A DNA stretch of 64,000 nt from Moringa oleifera. Taxonomy: Eukaryota; Streptophyta; Magnoliopsida; Brassicales; Moringaceae. Under the pieces are notes generated by a model that searched no databases, had not been told where the DNA came from, and was given only the letters and a program-made list of their open reading frames with translations. The stretch covers positions 753,001-817,000 of the forward strand of contig JAJFZO010000742.1 of the NCBI GenBank assembly GCA_021397835.1, given 5' to 3'. Shown here piece after piece: positions 35,061 to 47,974 of this stretch. The position numbers were made by a program, and so were the translations under genes. Position 1 is the first letter of the stretch, and each line of letters begins with the position of its first letter.

Positions 35061-35260
35061 CACTACAATAAAATTTTAAAATAACAACAAAATTTAACCA
35101 TAAATTTAATCAGTCACTAGCTAGTAATAGATTAGCTACAAATTTGTTACAAAATCAAATTTTTGACTTAGTGACTAACTAGTAATGGATTAGCTACAGA
35201 ATTTAATGATGAACATAAAATTATTGCTAAATCTATTTTTATCAAAGTTTTTTAAAAAAT
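35061..35260 (+). mobile_element. Left terminus of a CACTA element with subterminal repeats
   Basis: CACTACAATAAAATTTTAAA at 35061 has the CACTACAA start typical of plant CACTA elements. Repeated motifs follow: CTAGTAATAGATTAGCTACA near 35124 and CTAGTAATGGATTAGCTACA near 35179. A decayed CACTA transposase of the same orientation lies at 36730-39790, so this may be its 5' end. The matching right end was not found, so linkage is inferred. Confidence 0.65.
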
Positions 35261-36729
35261 AACAACAAATTCTAACCTCAAGCGCTAGATAACAATCGAT
35301 CATGGTGGCTTTCACTACCAATTGATAAAACACTTAAGGCTTAACGATAGTTAGTGGTGAAGGTCGCCAAGTTCCATCTTTGACCATCTTTAGACCGTGA
35401 ACAAAACTAAGGCAAAAACCATAGTTTCTTCTCTCTTTTTGCTTCATTTTTCATGTTGCTCACTTGGTATAATCTAGATTTTCTTCACCTACTATACATA
35501 ACCAACAACTCTCGCCAGCAAACTAATGAATCACTAACATCTTCTTTTTTCTCTCCTTCTCAGTGATCTTTTATTAATATTAACATTCATTTTTTTTAAC
35601 AATATGCTTAAAAGAAAACAAGAAAAGAGATTTTCCTTTCATCTTTAGTGTCTTCATATACTTGCTCAAAATAAGTTGACGATATGCTATGGACTTCAAA
35701 CGATGGAATAGTGTAAGCATCATTAAAATAGATTTCATGTTAATTATAATGAGGAAAAAAAAAAGGAGCTAGCATTAAATTATTAAGTAGTCATCATGAT
35801 CATTAAGCTTGAATGTAATCTTACATTATTGACACTTTGATAATTAATAATTGAAATCTAATTAATTAATTATGTCACTTTTACCTTTAACTAACTAACT
35901 AGATGTTGGTTTGTAAGATTAATTAATTAGGTGATAATTAATAATGTAAAAAAAATTATATATTAATCAGTTAGATTAATTAGTTATATCATAATCATTA
36001 AGATTGTTCACTATTTAGGAATTGTATGTTAATCATTTACATTAATTATATGTAAATTTAGTCTAAAGACATATCCTTTACATCCATTATTTGAGAATTA
36101 TTAGTGAATATTTACTGTATCTCACGTGTTTCATAAGTATTCGAAATAAATTATTTGCTAACAATTCTTAAATTCTTTAGATTAAACAGTTTAAGAATGT
36201 AATATTTATGTGTAGCATGTCACATGTAGATCATTGCTTATTTTGTTTTATTAAAATTTTGTGCAGTATCCCTATTTTTCATTGGATACAAACTAATGGA
36301 TATGAGTGTGTGTTTCAACAAAAAAAAAAAAAACTCTCACTCATATCTACACCAATGATGTACTTTAAGAACTATGGAAAAATATTGTCATATGTTTTAC
36401 AAAATGAAAAATAACTTACTATATTTTGCATCACATAAATATACAGTTCTAAATAGTATAGAACCATCTACCTTTGAAGTTTATGTATTATGCATAAATC
36501 TTTATGCAAGTCATACTATAAGTCATGTACTTTAATATATCCTTAAAATTGTTTAATGTTAATTTTACATTTTAATTTAAGTTATGCTAATGTGAAGTCA
36601 TGTACTTAAATGTTTACTTAAATTTTTTATAATAAGTTAATGAATTGTTCAACATTTCACGAGGTAACTTATTAGGAACTAATTTAAAACTAATTAAAAA
36701 AATAAAACATGAGTAGATTAGTCGTTAGG
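35261..36729. other. Presumed 5' non-coding part of the CACTA element
   Basis: AT-rich, with several TTAATTAATTA stretches around 35860-36010 and a poly-A run near 36320. No coding domain is recognised. Its position between a CACTA terminus and a CACTA transposase suggests it belongs to that element. Confidence 0.4.
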
Positions 36730-39700
36730 GTATGTACTCTAAGCCAGTAGATGGATTCTTAAATTATGAATTCTTGGATGAAATGGAATGATTTATTCAG
36801 TTTTATTATAGTCAATTGACGTCATAGACAAAGATAAGATAAAGTATCCATGTAATCGTAAAAAGTGTTAAAACTATTATTACGAGAATGTTCAAATGAT
36901 TAAATATCACTTAGCTAAATATGTTTTGACGTCAAGATGTTATATTTGGAATTTTCATGAGAATAAAAATCAGAACTCTAATATGAGACAACTGAATTTT
37001 ATATCGGGAAAGGATCTATCATTGTGCATGAATATACTAAATAATGGTAATGGATGCGGCTGGTCTAGAATTTAATTTGGCACATAAGGAGGAATCCTGT
37101 AATTTGGATGTCCAACGATTCTACGATATGTTGAATGCTGCTAACCAATAATTATAAGTGGGTGTCAAAATCATTCACAATTGTGGCTAGTATGTTGAAC
37201 ATAAAGTTGAAATATCATTTTTCTGAAAGGTGCTATAATGATATTTATCAATTAATGAAAGAGATGATACCTGTTGATAATATCATGATTAAAATTTTTA
37301 CGATGACAAAGAAATGTTCGTAGGTATAGGGTTATCGATTGAAAAGATCCACTCTTGTGATAAGGATGCATGATATACTAAGGTGAGGACAACGAATTAA
37401 GTTCTTGTAAGTTTTATGATCATTTGTGATATAAAAGATAAAAACAAGAATCTAATAACATAAAACACTTGTTTCACATAAGAAGATGCATTATTTTTCT
37501 CTCAACTCATGGTTACAAATATTGCTCGCATCGAATGACATGATTAAGAATATGAGATGGCATAACAGAACAAGAACATACATCATTACTTTAATTTTCT
37601 CATTTAGATGCATTTTAATTAATCTCATCTATATTTTACTATTGAATGTAGGAATATAAGATTAGGTTCACTGATGGGTTTCAACCATTTGGTCAGTCAA
37701 TATAGCATTATTTTTCATGGTTAGTAATAGTGACATTGTATAACTTACCCTTATAAATATGTATGAAAGAGGAGTATATGTTATTAATTGTCATCATTCT
37801 TGATTCGACAAATTTAGAAGATAATTTAGATGTCTACTAGTAGCTTTTGATAGCATAGTTAAAAATATTGTAAAATGTTAGGGTGCCCACATACGACGCT
37901 TGTTATAAATAAAATTTTACTATGAAAGCTACTCCAATGTGGAATATTAATGACTTCTCTACCTACTCGATGTTGTTTGGGTGGAGTACATCAAAAACAC
38001 TAGCTTATCCTTATTGTAACGGAATTTGATGAATTTACTCTTTCGAATGGTCACTAACAATCTTAGTTTGATAATCATCATAAGTTTTTATCTGAAAATT
38101 ATCCATTTATGAGAAACAAAATTGCATTCATCAAAAATAAAATAATGAGAAGAGTAATTCCTTTAGTTAAATTTGGACATAAGTTGTTGCATGATATAAA
38201 CCTTTTGGAACTAAGAAAGATTATGAAAGTTGGATATGATAAGATAAATAGTCTTATTTGCAAGGCATGCAATTAGAAGAAATAAAGTATATTTTAAGAT
38301 CTACCTTATTGGAATACTAACTAATTTGATATAACCTCGATCTTATGCATATAAAAAAAATATTTTCGTTAATGTGTTTAACACAGTCTTAAATTTATAA
38401 AAGAATATGAAGAATAATGCAAAGTCGAGAGAAAATTTGAAGTTATTTTATAAATAAATGGCTTGAGTTGGTGAGGAATGTAGCAACTGAAAAATACCTT
38501 AAAATTTGTAACATTGATAAGGCAAGTGAAAAAGCATTGTGTGAGTGGGTAAAGAATTTAAGATTTTTTAATAGATAGGCATCCAACATGACCAGGTGTG
38601 TCGACATGAGACAATATAAGTTGTTTGAGATGAAAAATCATGATTTTCATATTTTTATGCAGTGATTATTGCTCATCATATTCTAGGAGTTGTTGCCTTC
38701 AAATGTGTAGTAGGCAATACCAGAGTTAAGCATTTTTTTTTCTCAAATAGCTTACATCCACTATCATTGAGGTTAAAGATATAAAACAACTTAAAAATAA
38801 GATTCTTCTAATTTTACATAAGCTCAAGAACATATTTCCACCAAGCTTATTTAATTCAATGGAACATCTTCTAGCGCACTTGACGTACGAAGCGAAAATA
38901 GTTGGTCCCGCATGGTACAATGGATGTATATGTTTTAAAGGCATTAATCATATTTTCATGTAATTACTTTAATATTTCAATCATTTATTATTTAATCAAT
39001 CTTAATTGTCATTATAAGTACCTACAAAAGTTTCAAAACAATGTAAAAAATAAAGCAAAAGTGGAAGGCTCAATATGTAATGCATATTTGGTTAATAAAA
39101 CATCATTATTTTGCTCATATTACCTTAAGCCACATCTCAACACAATATTGAAAAGTGTCACGGAATGATATTGGTGGCTATAAGCGGAAAGAGCATGAAG
39201 GAAATCCCTCAATATTTAAACATCCTAGTTGAGTATATAAAATAAAAAAAAATCAAGATATTTGACAATGGATGAATATCAAGCCGTTCACACATACATT
39301 TAATTGAACTGCCTAAAAGTGCAATGTTTTACAAAGTACATATTTCACAACTTAACCGTAGTAATTTACTTATCCATTCGCATACAAAAATCCCCTATAA
39401 TACTAATTTTCTTTCTTACACTAATATTATATGAGATCTATATTTTTCAATTATGGAAACATCGTTCAGTCATGACTAATCACAAGGTTTATTTAGAATT
39501 TCAATTTTCAAGTTGATTCAACCCATGCATGCATACTTGTTTTCTAAACTATTATTGGTTACATCATTTATAGGCGCATGACCACTAAATTTCATTGCCA
39601 ATAACTTTATCAATAATGTTGTGAAGGATCCGTTAAGGTTTATGAAGTCATACATAGGATACTATTCAATGGGTATAAATTTATAATGAAAGTCATGATT

Positions 39701-39790
39701 TGAATAAATCTATAGTGAATAGTAAAGTCTGCATCAAAAGGTCTCACTATAATCTAGTGGATACCAACATACGAAGAGATGAAATAAGTA
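36730..39790 (+). pseudogene. Decayed CACTA (En/Spm) transposase: Transpos_assoc, Tnp2, DUF4218 and trailing region
   Basis: Broken + strand frames follow the order of plant CACTA transposases. An N-terminal transposase-associated stretch lies near 36775 (DEMEWFIQFYYSQL). A Tnp2 N-terminal part lies near 37100-37330 (FYDMLNAANQ, ERCYNDIYQLMKEMIP, MFVGIGLSIEKIHSC). The Tnp2 core lies near 37670-38370 (TDGFQPFGQ, VTLYNLPL, CMKEEYMLLIVI, MWNINDF, YNLDLMHIKK). ASNMTRCVDMRQYKLFEMK lies near 38580. DUF4218 lies near 38770-39170 (ILHKLKNIFPPSLFNSMEHL, LAHLTYEAKIVGPAWYNG). A last stretch near 39640-39790 (YIGYYSMGINL) resembles the region next to DUF4216. Stops and frame shifts occur throughout. Not functional. 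Confidence 0.88.
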
Positions 39791-39819
39791 AGAGTCATTT
39801 ATCCTATTTTTGCAAGCAG

Positions 39820-42800
39820 CTTCACAAGGGGTTCCAGCCAAACCAAGGGTGGCCCACTTGAGCTAATCCCTTATCATTATGTCCCTCAATTATGTGCCCA
39901 GCGAATATAGCATGAGCATTACATTATCTGATCCATGAGCATGGGAGATAAGCCATGGTTATCCCTTGCAATCATGGCAAGGCGCAAGGCCCAACTTGGG
40001 GCCGCATAAGGCGCATCAACCCCTCATTGCTACGTCCCTCGATCATGTGTCCAACGAGCATGCTACTAGTGCCGTGTTACCTAGTCCATAGGCAATAAAT
40101 GTAAGTCATGTTGTCCTCAATAAGCACGACATAAGCATAAGACCTAGCATGCAGCTGCATAAAGGGTGCTAGCCAAGCCAAGGACACCCAATGCAAGCTT
40201 AACCTTTGTCACTATGTCCCTCGATCGTGTGCTCAGTGAGCGTGCCACGAGCTTCAAATCACCTGGTCCATGGGGATGGAAAGCAAGCCATAGCTATAAC
40301 CAACAGGTACAACATGAGTACAAGGCTAACGTGTGATTATACATGGCGTTTTAACCAAACCAAGGGCGGCTCAAAGGAGCCAGGCCCTCATCATTACGTC
40401 CCTCGATTGTGTGCCCAGCGAGCATGCCATGAACGTTACGTTACTTAGTCCATGGGCACTAAAGACAATCCACGGTTAATTTTGACAAGCATGACATGAT
40501 GCAAGGACCCAACGTGCGAGTGCATGGGGCGTGTCAACCAAGAAAAAGGTACCCCACATGAGCTAAACCCTCGTCGTTGCATCCCTCGATCATGTGCCTA
40601 ATAAGCGTGCCATTAGCGCTGCGTTGCCTGATTTATGGGCACGGAAGGAAAGCCACGATTACCCTTAATAGGTATGATATGGGCATAAGGCCTTGCATAT
40701 AAGGCGCTCTAGCCAAGCCAAAGGGGCCCTACACAAGCCAAACCATTATCATACGTCTCTTAATCATGTGCCCGTAGTGTGCAATAAGTGTCACGTTTCC
40801 CAGACCATGGGCATGGGAGGCAAGCCATCGTTGCCTCCAGTAGACATGGTATACGTGAAAGGCCCTACGCGAGCAAATACCTTTTATATACGTCCCTTAA
40901 TTATATGCCCAACGAGCATGTCATAAGTGTCACATCACTTGAACAAAAAGCTTGAAAGGTGTGCTACGGTTAGCCCCAATAAGCATTACATTAAAGGAAA
41001 ACCAAGTGTACGATCACATAAGGTGCACTAACTAACGAATGTCACCTCATGCGAGTAAGCCCCTCATCACTTGTCCCTCGATTATGGATCAACAAGCGTG
41101 CCATGAGAGCTGTATTACCTAGAACATAGGCATGGGAGGCAACCCACAACTGCCCTTATTAAGCATGGCATAGGTGAAAGGCCAAGCCAAAGAGGTCCCA
41201 TGCGAGCTAGCCTTTCGTCGCTACATCCCTTAATTATGTGCCCAACAAGTGTACTAGGAGCATCGCATGGCACGAACCATTAGGGGAGGCAAGTTAGTGC
41301 TAACCCCAGTAAGCATAGTATAAGTGAAGGGACCAGTGTGCACACAAGATGCTTTAATCAAGCCAAGGACACCTCACACGAGACAACCCCTCGTTGCTAT
41401 GTCTCTCATTCGTATGCTTAGCAAGCGTTCCATGAGCACCGATGCCTCAGACTGATGGGCATGAGAGGTAAGCCATGGTTAACCCCAAACAAGCATCACA
41501 TATGTAAAAAGCTTAACGTGCGACAGCACGAGGCATAGTATTCAAGCCAAGGGCTCTTCACGCTAGCTAACCCCTTATCACTACATTCCTCAATCATATG
41601 CCTAACAACCTTCCTATGAGCATCACATTGCTAAGACCATAAGGCACGAAAGGTAAGTCATAGCCCTCAACTACCATGGTATGGGCACAAGGCTCAGTGT
41701 GAGGCAGCACTGAGGGCATCAGCCAAGTCAAAGGTGACCATGTGTGCCAACGTCTAGCCATTACATCCCTCAATCATGTGTCTAGCAAGTTTTCATAAGC
41801 ATCATGTTACCTGGACCATGGGCATGGGAAGCAAGCTATGACCGCCACTAGTAGGCATGGCATAGGCGCAAGGCCTAATGTGCTGCCGCATAAGAGACGT
41901 CAACCAAGCTAAAGGTGCCTTATGTGTACAAGTCCTTAGTTGTTATGTCTCTTAATCATGTGCTTAGCAAGCATTCTATGATCATTGCTGCCCTCGGACC
42001 ATGGGCATAGGAGGTAAGCCATAATTGCCCTTAACAAGCACGACATAGGCAGAAGGCTCAGTGTGCAATTACGCAGCACCAGCTAAGCCAAGAGGGCCCC
42101 GTTGAGCCAACCCATTGTCACTATATCCTTCGATCGTATGCCCAGCGAGAGTACAACAAATACCGCATCGCTAGGATGATGGGCATAGGAAGCAAGCTAC
42201 AACTGCCCTCAAAAAACATGACATGGGTGAAAGGTCCAGCATATGATCACATAGAGCTTGCCTGCCAAGATAAAGGTGCCCTATGTGAGCCAGCCCCTAG
42301 ACACTAGTTCCGATTGAGTGCCCAACGAGTATGCCACAATGATCGCGTCACCAAAAAAATGGGCATAAAAGGTAAGCCACATTGTCCCTAGCAATCATAG
42401 CATGGACCAAAAGCCAAGTGTGCAGTCGCATAGGGTGCGTCTACTAAGCCAAACGTGCCCCACACGAGCCAGTCGCATAGAACGTATCTACCAAGCCAAA
42501 CGTGCCCCACGCCTGCCTACTCCTCATCGTTATTTCCCTTGATCGAGTGCCCAATAAACATTCAACTAGCGTTACGTCACTCAAACCATGGGCACGAGAG
42601 GCAAGCCATAGCTGCCTTCAACAAGCACGATATAAGCAAAAGGTCAAGCGTTCGATAACGCAAGGCATGCCTAGTAAGCCTAAGGCGGCCACGCAAGCTA
42701 GCTCTTCGTCGCTACGTTTCTTAATCATGTGCCTAACAAGCATGCCATCAGTGTCATGTTGCCTAAACAATGGGCACGAGAAACAAGCCATGACTACCCT

Positions 42801-44685
42801 TAATAGGTACGACATTAGCGAAAGGCCCAACATGTAATCCCACAAGGTGCACCAGTTAAGCCAAGAGTACCTCATGCGAGCCAACCCTTTATCATTATGT
42901 CCTTTAATCGAGTGCCCAAATAATAAGCATCACATATCCCAGATAATAGGTATGGGAGACAAGCGACGTTACCCTAGTAGACATGACATAGATGAAAGGG
43001 CAAGCGTATGGTCTCATAGGGCGTGACTATGAAGCCAAGAGCAACCCACATGAGCCAACTCCTCATCACTACGTCTCTCGATTATGTATATAATGAGCAT
43101 GCCACGAGTACCACATTGCCAAGACCATAAGCATTAGAGATAAGTCATGTTACCTTTAACAGGGACAACATAAGCAGAGGACCCAATGTATGTTCGCACA
43201 TGATACGCCTGCCAAGTCAATGGCACCCCACACTAGCCAGCCCTTTGTTGCTATAGCCCTCGATCATGGGCCTAGCTAATGTGCCACAAGTGCCTATTAA
43301 CCAAAGTGCGCCCTACTATAACTAGTCCTTCAACATAGGATCACTAGATCGTGTGCCTAGTGAGCATACCACGAGCGTCATGTCGTCTTGGTCATGGGCA
43401 TAAGTTGCAATTCATGGCTACCCTTAGTAGGCATAACATGGTTGAAAGGCTTAACGTGCGGCCCAAAGAAAGGCTCAAGCCAAGCCAAGGGCATTCCATG
43501 CAAGCCAGCCTCTCATCAATACATCCCTTGACATGTGCCTAATGAACGTGCCATGAGCATTACATCACTCGAACCATGAACACGAAAAGCAAGCCACAGT
43601 TACCCCTAAGAAGTATGGCATAGGGAAAAGGCCTAACGTATGGTTGCATAGGGCATCCTACACGAGCCAGCCCCTCGTCATTACATTGCTCGATCGTGTA
43701 CCAAGCAAGTGTGCCATAAGCATCGCATCGCTTGGACAATAAGCACAAGAGATAAGCCATGGTTGCTCTTAGCAGGCACGACATGGGCGAAAGGTCTAAC
43801 ATGCAGCCACACAAGGCACGTTAGCCAAGCCAACGGCATCCCACGTGAGCTAGCTCTACATCTCTATGTCCCTCGATCATGCATCATGTGAGTACACGAC
43901 ATGTATAGCATGGGCGAAAAGCCAAGCATATAGTCATACAAGGTGCACCAACTAAGCCAAGATTGCCACACGCAAGCTAGCCCTTCATCGCTATGTCCCT
44001 CAATTATATACCAAGTGAGATACCATAAGCGTCGTGTTGCCCGAACCATGGCCATGAGAAGTAAGCCACCGCTCCCCCACAGGCACAACATGAGCAAAAG
44101 GCCCAACATGTGGATACGCAAGATGTGGCTACCAAGCCAAAGATACCTTGTGTAAGCCATCCCTTCATTACTACGCCACTCGATCGTGTGCCCAGCAAGT
44201 GTGCTATGAAGGTTGCATCGTCCAAATGATAAGCATGAGAGGTAAGCCACAATTGCCCCCAGCAGGCAAGACATGGGTTAAAGGCCAAACGTATAGTCAC
44301 AATAGGCATGCCAGCCAAGTCAAGGGTGCCCCACGCAAGCTAACCCCTCTTTGCTACGTCCCTCAATCATATGGTCAGTGAGCATGTCATGAGTGCCATG
44401 TCACCCAAACCATGGGCATGAAAGTTAAGCCACGACTACCCCCAACAGGCATAGCATAGGTAGAAGGCCTAGTGTTTAGCCACACAGGGCACACCAGCTA
44501 AGCCAAAGGGGCCCCACGGGACCTAGTCCCTCGTCGTTACATCACTCAATTATTTGCCTAACAAGCATGCCACGAGCATCAGGTCACCCAAACCATTGGT
44601 ACAAAAGGCAAGCAATAACTATTGCCAGTAGGCCCAGCATGGGCGAAAAGCCGAGTGTATGGCTGCATAGGGTGTGTAAATTAGA
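39820..44685. repeat. Tandem array of about 26 copies of a GC-richer repeat of about 180 bp
   Basis: A phrase like CCATGGGCATGGGAGGCAAG recurs near 39930, 40262, 40445, 40630, 40802, 41113, 41450, 41815, 41998, 42178, 42358, 42588, 42768, 43128, 43394, 43574, 44047, 44227, 44410 and 44592. The usual step is 175-185 bp; a few steps are shorter or longer. Other fixed phrases in each unit are AAGCCAAGG, CGTCCCTCGATCATGTGCCC and GAGCATGCCA. Copies differ mostly by C/T and G/A changes. The array is far richer in G+C than its flanks. Open frames in it are by-products of the repeat. It starts about 30 bp after the last CACTA transposase similarity. Confidence 0.92.
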
Positions 44686-45369
44686 GCAAGTGTATACAAG
44701 GATAAAATAATCTATTTAATACCTTGATAATACAAATGCCTCTAGTTCATGCCCTGGTAGGAACCATACTTACTCTGTCAATCATCTAGAGTAAATAAAT
44801 ACATTAAATACTTTATACAAACAATTTAAATATTTCATGAAAGTATATCAAGACACAAATGATAGTAATTTGTCCATCAAAAACAAAGTCAAGACACGAT
44901 TTTCACGAACACTATTATTCCATGGAATAAAAACTCAAGAAATGAAATTAGACAACAAGATCAAAAAAACATAATATTATCCATGAAACATGTGAATATG
45001 CCATGAAACCATAAAAAAAAACATGAAATTATAAATCATTTCACAAATTGACCTTACTGGTAAAGATTTCATTGATTGAATTTTGATATGATCTTTTTGT
45101 CAAAATCACCATTGTGGTATTCAGGTAGCCTAGTTTCTTTATTATTTATATCAAACTAATGGCATGTAAGTATCACTTGAAATGCAAAAACCTACAAAGA
45201 AAGAACTTGGGCAAAATAATGAAATCACAAACTGTTGTATTGACAATTTTTTTTGGAAAAAGTAAATGACCATTATGTAAAGTGCCTAAGTTAAACTATA
45301 CATGTTACATAAAATGTTAAGGCCTTTGAAGTTATGATGGGCCATTGTCTTCATAAATGATACCACTAA
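44686..45369. other. AT-rich segment between the array and the DUF1985-like fragment
   Basis: No gene recognised on the + strand. On the minus strand it may hold decayed continuation of the DUF1985-like sequence, but no domain phrase is convincing here. No CACTA right terminus was found. Confidence 0.4.
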
Positions 45370-45720
45370 GATGCAGTGCACTTAAGTACCCCATGAAAAG
45401 TTATTAAAAGCTTCCATGTCCTCCACCAGATGCAATTGGTAGGTGGAGACTACTTGGTGCTTATATGACCCTCCAAGTAGCCATGCAACAAGTAAAATAG
45501 TGATAATTTTACTATATCTTTAATATCCTTAAATTCTCTCATCAATAACCTCGCCTTCACCATGCTATTATTAACTTGGCAAAACAGAAAATAAACAATA
45601 AATAAATCAACGGTCACATTGAAAAAAAAATAAACAAACATATAACTCATAGTTAACTCCATTGAAGTATTCAGTCAAGAAACCAAAAAAGGCAACCTCA
45701 AAGCCAATTGCGTCTGGTTG
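45370..45720 (-). pseudogene. DUF1985-like fragment (transposon-associated)
   Basis: Minus-strand reading gives MVKARLLMREFKDIKDIVKL, then SLFYLLHGYLEGHI, and in a shifted frame STYQLHLVEDMEAFNNFSWG (45455-45395). The arrangement KLxLLYFLE..LxG, a gap, then VDDMxxFNxYPWG is the core of DUF1985, a plant domain found mostly in Mutator-like and other elements that also carry Ulp1-type proteases. A frame shift separates the two parts, and no protease domain was found nearby. It is either a relic of another element or cargo of the adjacent CACTA element. Confidence 0.6.
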
Positions 45721-46738
45721 TCTTTAAACTTCAGCATGTTTATCAAACAGAACTCTATCTTGCTGAGCAGGGTCTCCTTTTCCCCCAAATAAGAACTACA
45801 TCTCCTTGCCTAACTCTTAAAGAAGCAAATTATGCACAATTTGGTACTAAAAGTTTTGTTCCTTCAGTATTTTAAGAAAATACCTAAAACATGTGCTTGG
45901 TGAACTTCTCCTTTATAGTCCTACTTTTGTAAAGCTTGGTCAGAACATCACCGATTGCGAAATTTACATCATTGTCATAATGCTTGAGGACTTTCAATTT
46001 GTCTATCTTTCATTAGCTTTTTAGAGTTATAAACTCCCCGGTGATTGACATCTAAGTGTAACCAATATAGTAAATATGAAAAAGAAATAATCACTTACCA
46101 AAAACTATGCAAGTCAATTGAGGAATGAAACTCATAAACAAAAGACAAAGAATGTCCAAGATAATCCATGTAAGTACATAACTCAATGAACCAAACTAAA
46201 ACTACTCCACGAAACGTAAAGTTAATACATAATTTTATTAAATAAGACATTTTTTCTAGAAACTTTTTATAATTTCGAAAACAAATAATGATTATGATGT
46301 TTTTTCATAATTAGACATGATTTCATCTATTAATACACGTTCGTGCCAAAACATATAAAATTTTATTAAAATTAAGCCATAATTTAACTATAAAAATTAT
46401 TATGCGCCTTTTATATGATTTTGCAATTTGTGAGTGTCGACAAAATGATGGAGAAAAATGATAAATACTTAAATGACTCAGGATGCTTCCCCTTGATGAT
46501 TGTTATGCCATTGATGAATTTAAACAAAATTAAGCAAAAGATTCGACCTCAAATTACCAAAAATTATCACCAACATTAAGAGAAAGTCGAGAGAGAATAA
46601 AAGCAGATGTTTAAAGATTTCTTATTTGATGGCATTTTCATCAAAAGGTATTTTTGTGCATCCTTCAAAATGAATGCTAAAATAATAATTTATTAATTTA
46701 TTTTTATAACATTCTTTTATACTTTAAGGAAAAAAAAA
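45721..46738. other. Unclassified intergenic sequence
   Basis: No gene recognised. It may contain more of the minus-strand DUF1985-bearing element upstream of its recognisable part, but the translations are too broken to assign. Confidence 0.35.
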
Positions 46739-47271
46739 GGTAAATATTATTTTAAATTTTAGATTTTGCACTTTCTCTCCAATCAAATTCTAACTTTTAA
46801 AGTGTTCATAAATAAATTTTCATCTATTAATTTTATCTAAATTAAGTCTTGATGAAATTATTATAAAAAATTAATAATTTTTTATTATTAAATATTTAAA
46901 AAATTACTCAAATAGATTCTAAACTTCATTTCAATTTTATCTCTTAAATTTAAATATTTTTTCATTAACAAACTATTTTTCATGAATTTTTAAATTTTTG
47001 ATAGTATAAATCTTTTAAAATATATTTTGGATTCTCAAAAAATTCTAAATTTGTTTATGATATGTTGCCTATAATATTTATTTACATCTATAAAAATTTT
47101 TAAGTTAAAATATGTTATAAAAGATCTTTACTTTGAATATATTTAATTATTAAATTTTTTTAATAAGATTCAATTTTATCTAAATTGATAGATCAAAAAT
47201 TGTTTGGAGATGTTTTAAAAGTTAAACTATGATTGAAAAAACAAAACTCAATATTTTAAATGGTATTTATT
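46739..47271. mobile_element. Second copy of the Mutator-type MITE family
   Basis: The left end GGTAAATATTATTTTAAATT, with CTTTCTCTCCAATCAAATTC about 30 bp inward, matches the left end of the element at 24684. The right end ATTTTAAATGGTATTTATT is its inverted partner. Length is about 533 bp, close to 542. The flanks are poly-A, so the target duplication cannot be read with confidence. It lies about 700 bp upstream of the first RTM2-like gene. Confidence 0.65.
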
Positions 47272-47974
47272 AAAAAAATCTTTAATAAATTCAAAAAATA
47301 ACTTTAATTTAATAAAAAAATTTTAAAAAATAACCAAACTTTTTTACAACTTTATAAAGTGGTGCACTTTATTAAGATTCTAAAAACACAATGTAAAAAA
47401 AAAAATATTAATTAACTATAATACATCAATTATAAATAGATTTTTTTCAATAATATTCAACTTGAAATAAATAAATAGTGAAATAAATCTCAGATTAATT
47501 TAAATTTTTATTAAAATTTTATGGTAATTGATACGTATTAATTTGATAAAATTAATAATTAACTTTTTATTTATTTAATATTTTTATATTATTATTATAA
47601 ATTATAAAAATATTCTAAAAATTTTAGCCTCTGCCATATCCATAACTAACACCCCAAATGTGAATGGCCAACTCTATAAACACCTGAAAACATTACAGAG
47701 CAAACAAAGAACTTTCACTTTATCTGTAAAAGAAGCTATACCTCATATACGACCATAAGATTTCAGACTCAATACATTAAAACATTTGGATTACCAAAAA
47801 AATCCGAAAAGGAATAGTGTCATTCTGAAGAAAACACAATCTCCCAAGTTTCAGTCTAAGATTTGTACGCAAATTGCCTATTTATATACTCATGCCCCTA
47901 ACTAGCAATCTCATCCGAAAACAATACAATCTCCTCAAATATCATACACCAAGATCAGAGAAGAAACTGAGTTC
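47272..47974 (+). promoter_or_regulatory. Upstream region of RTM2-like gene 1
   Basis: AT-rich. The best TATA box is CTATTTATATACTC near 47879, about 95 bp before the ATG, followed by a short leader. No other gene is seen in the interval. Confidence 0.45.

Noticed and set aside
43864..44274. 136-codon minus-strand open frame, and other open frames in 40200-44400
   Set aside because: They are produced by the 180-bp tandem repeat; monomers shift frame relative to each other and no domain is present.
39820..44685. CRISPR-like array
   Set aside because: Units are contiguous with no unique spacers, and this is a plant genome; it is a tandem satellite-type repeat.
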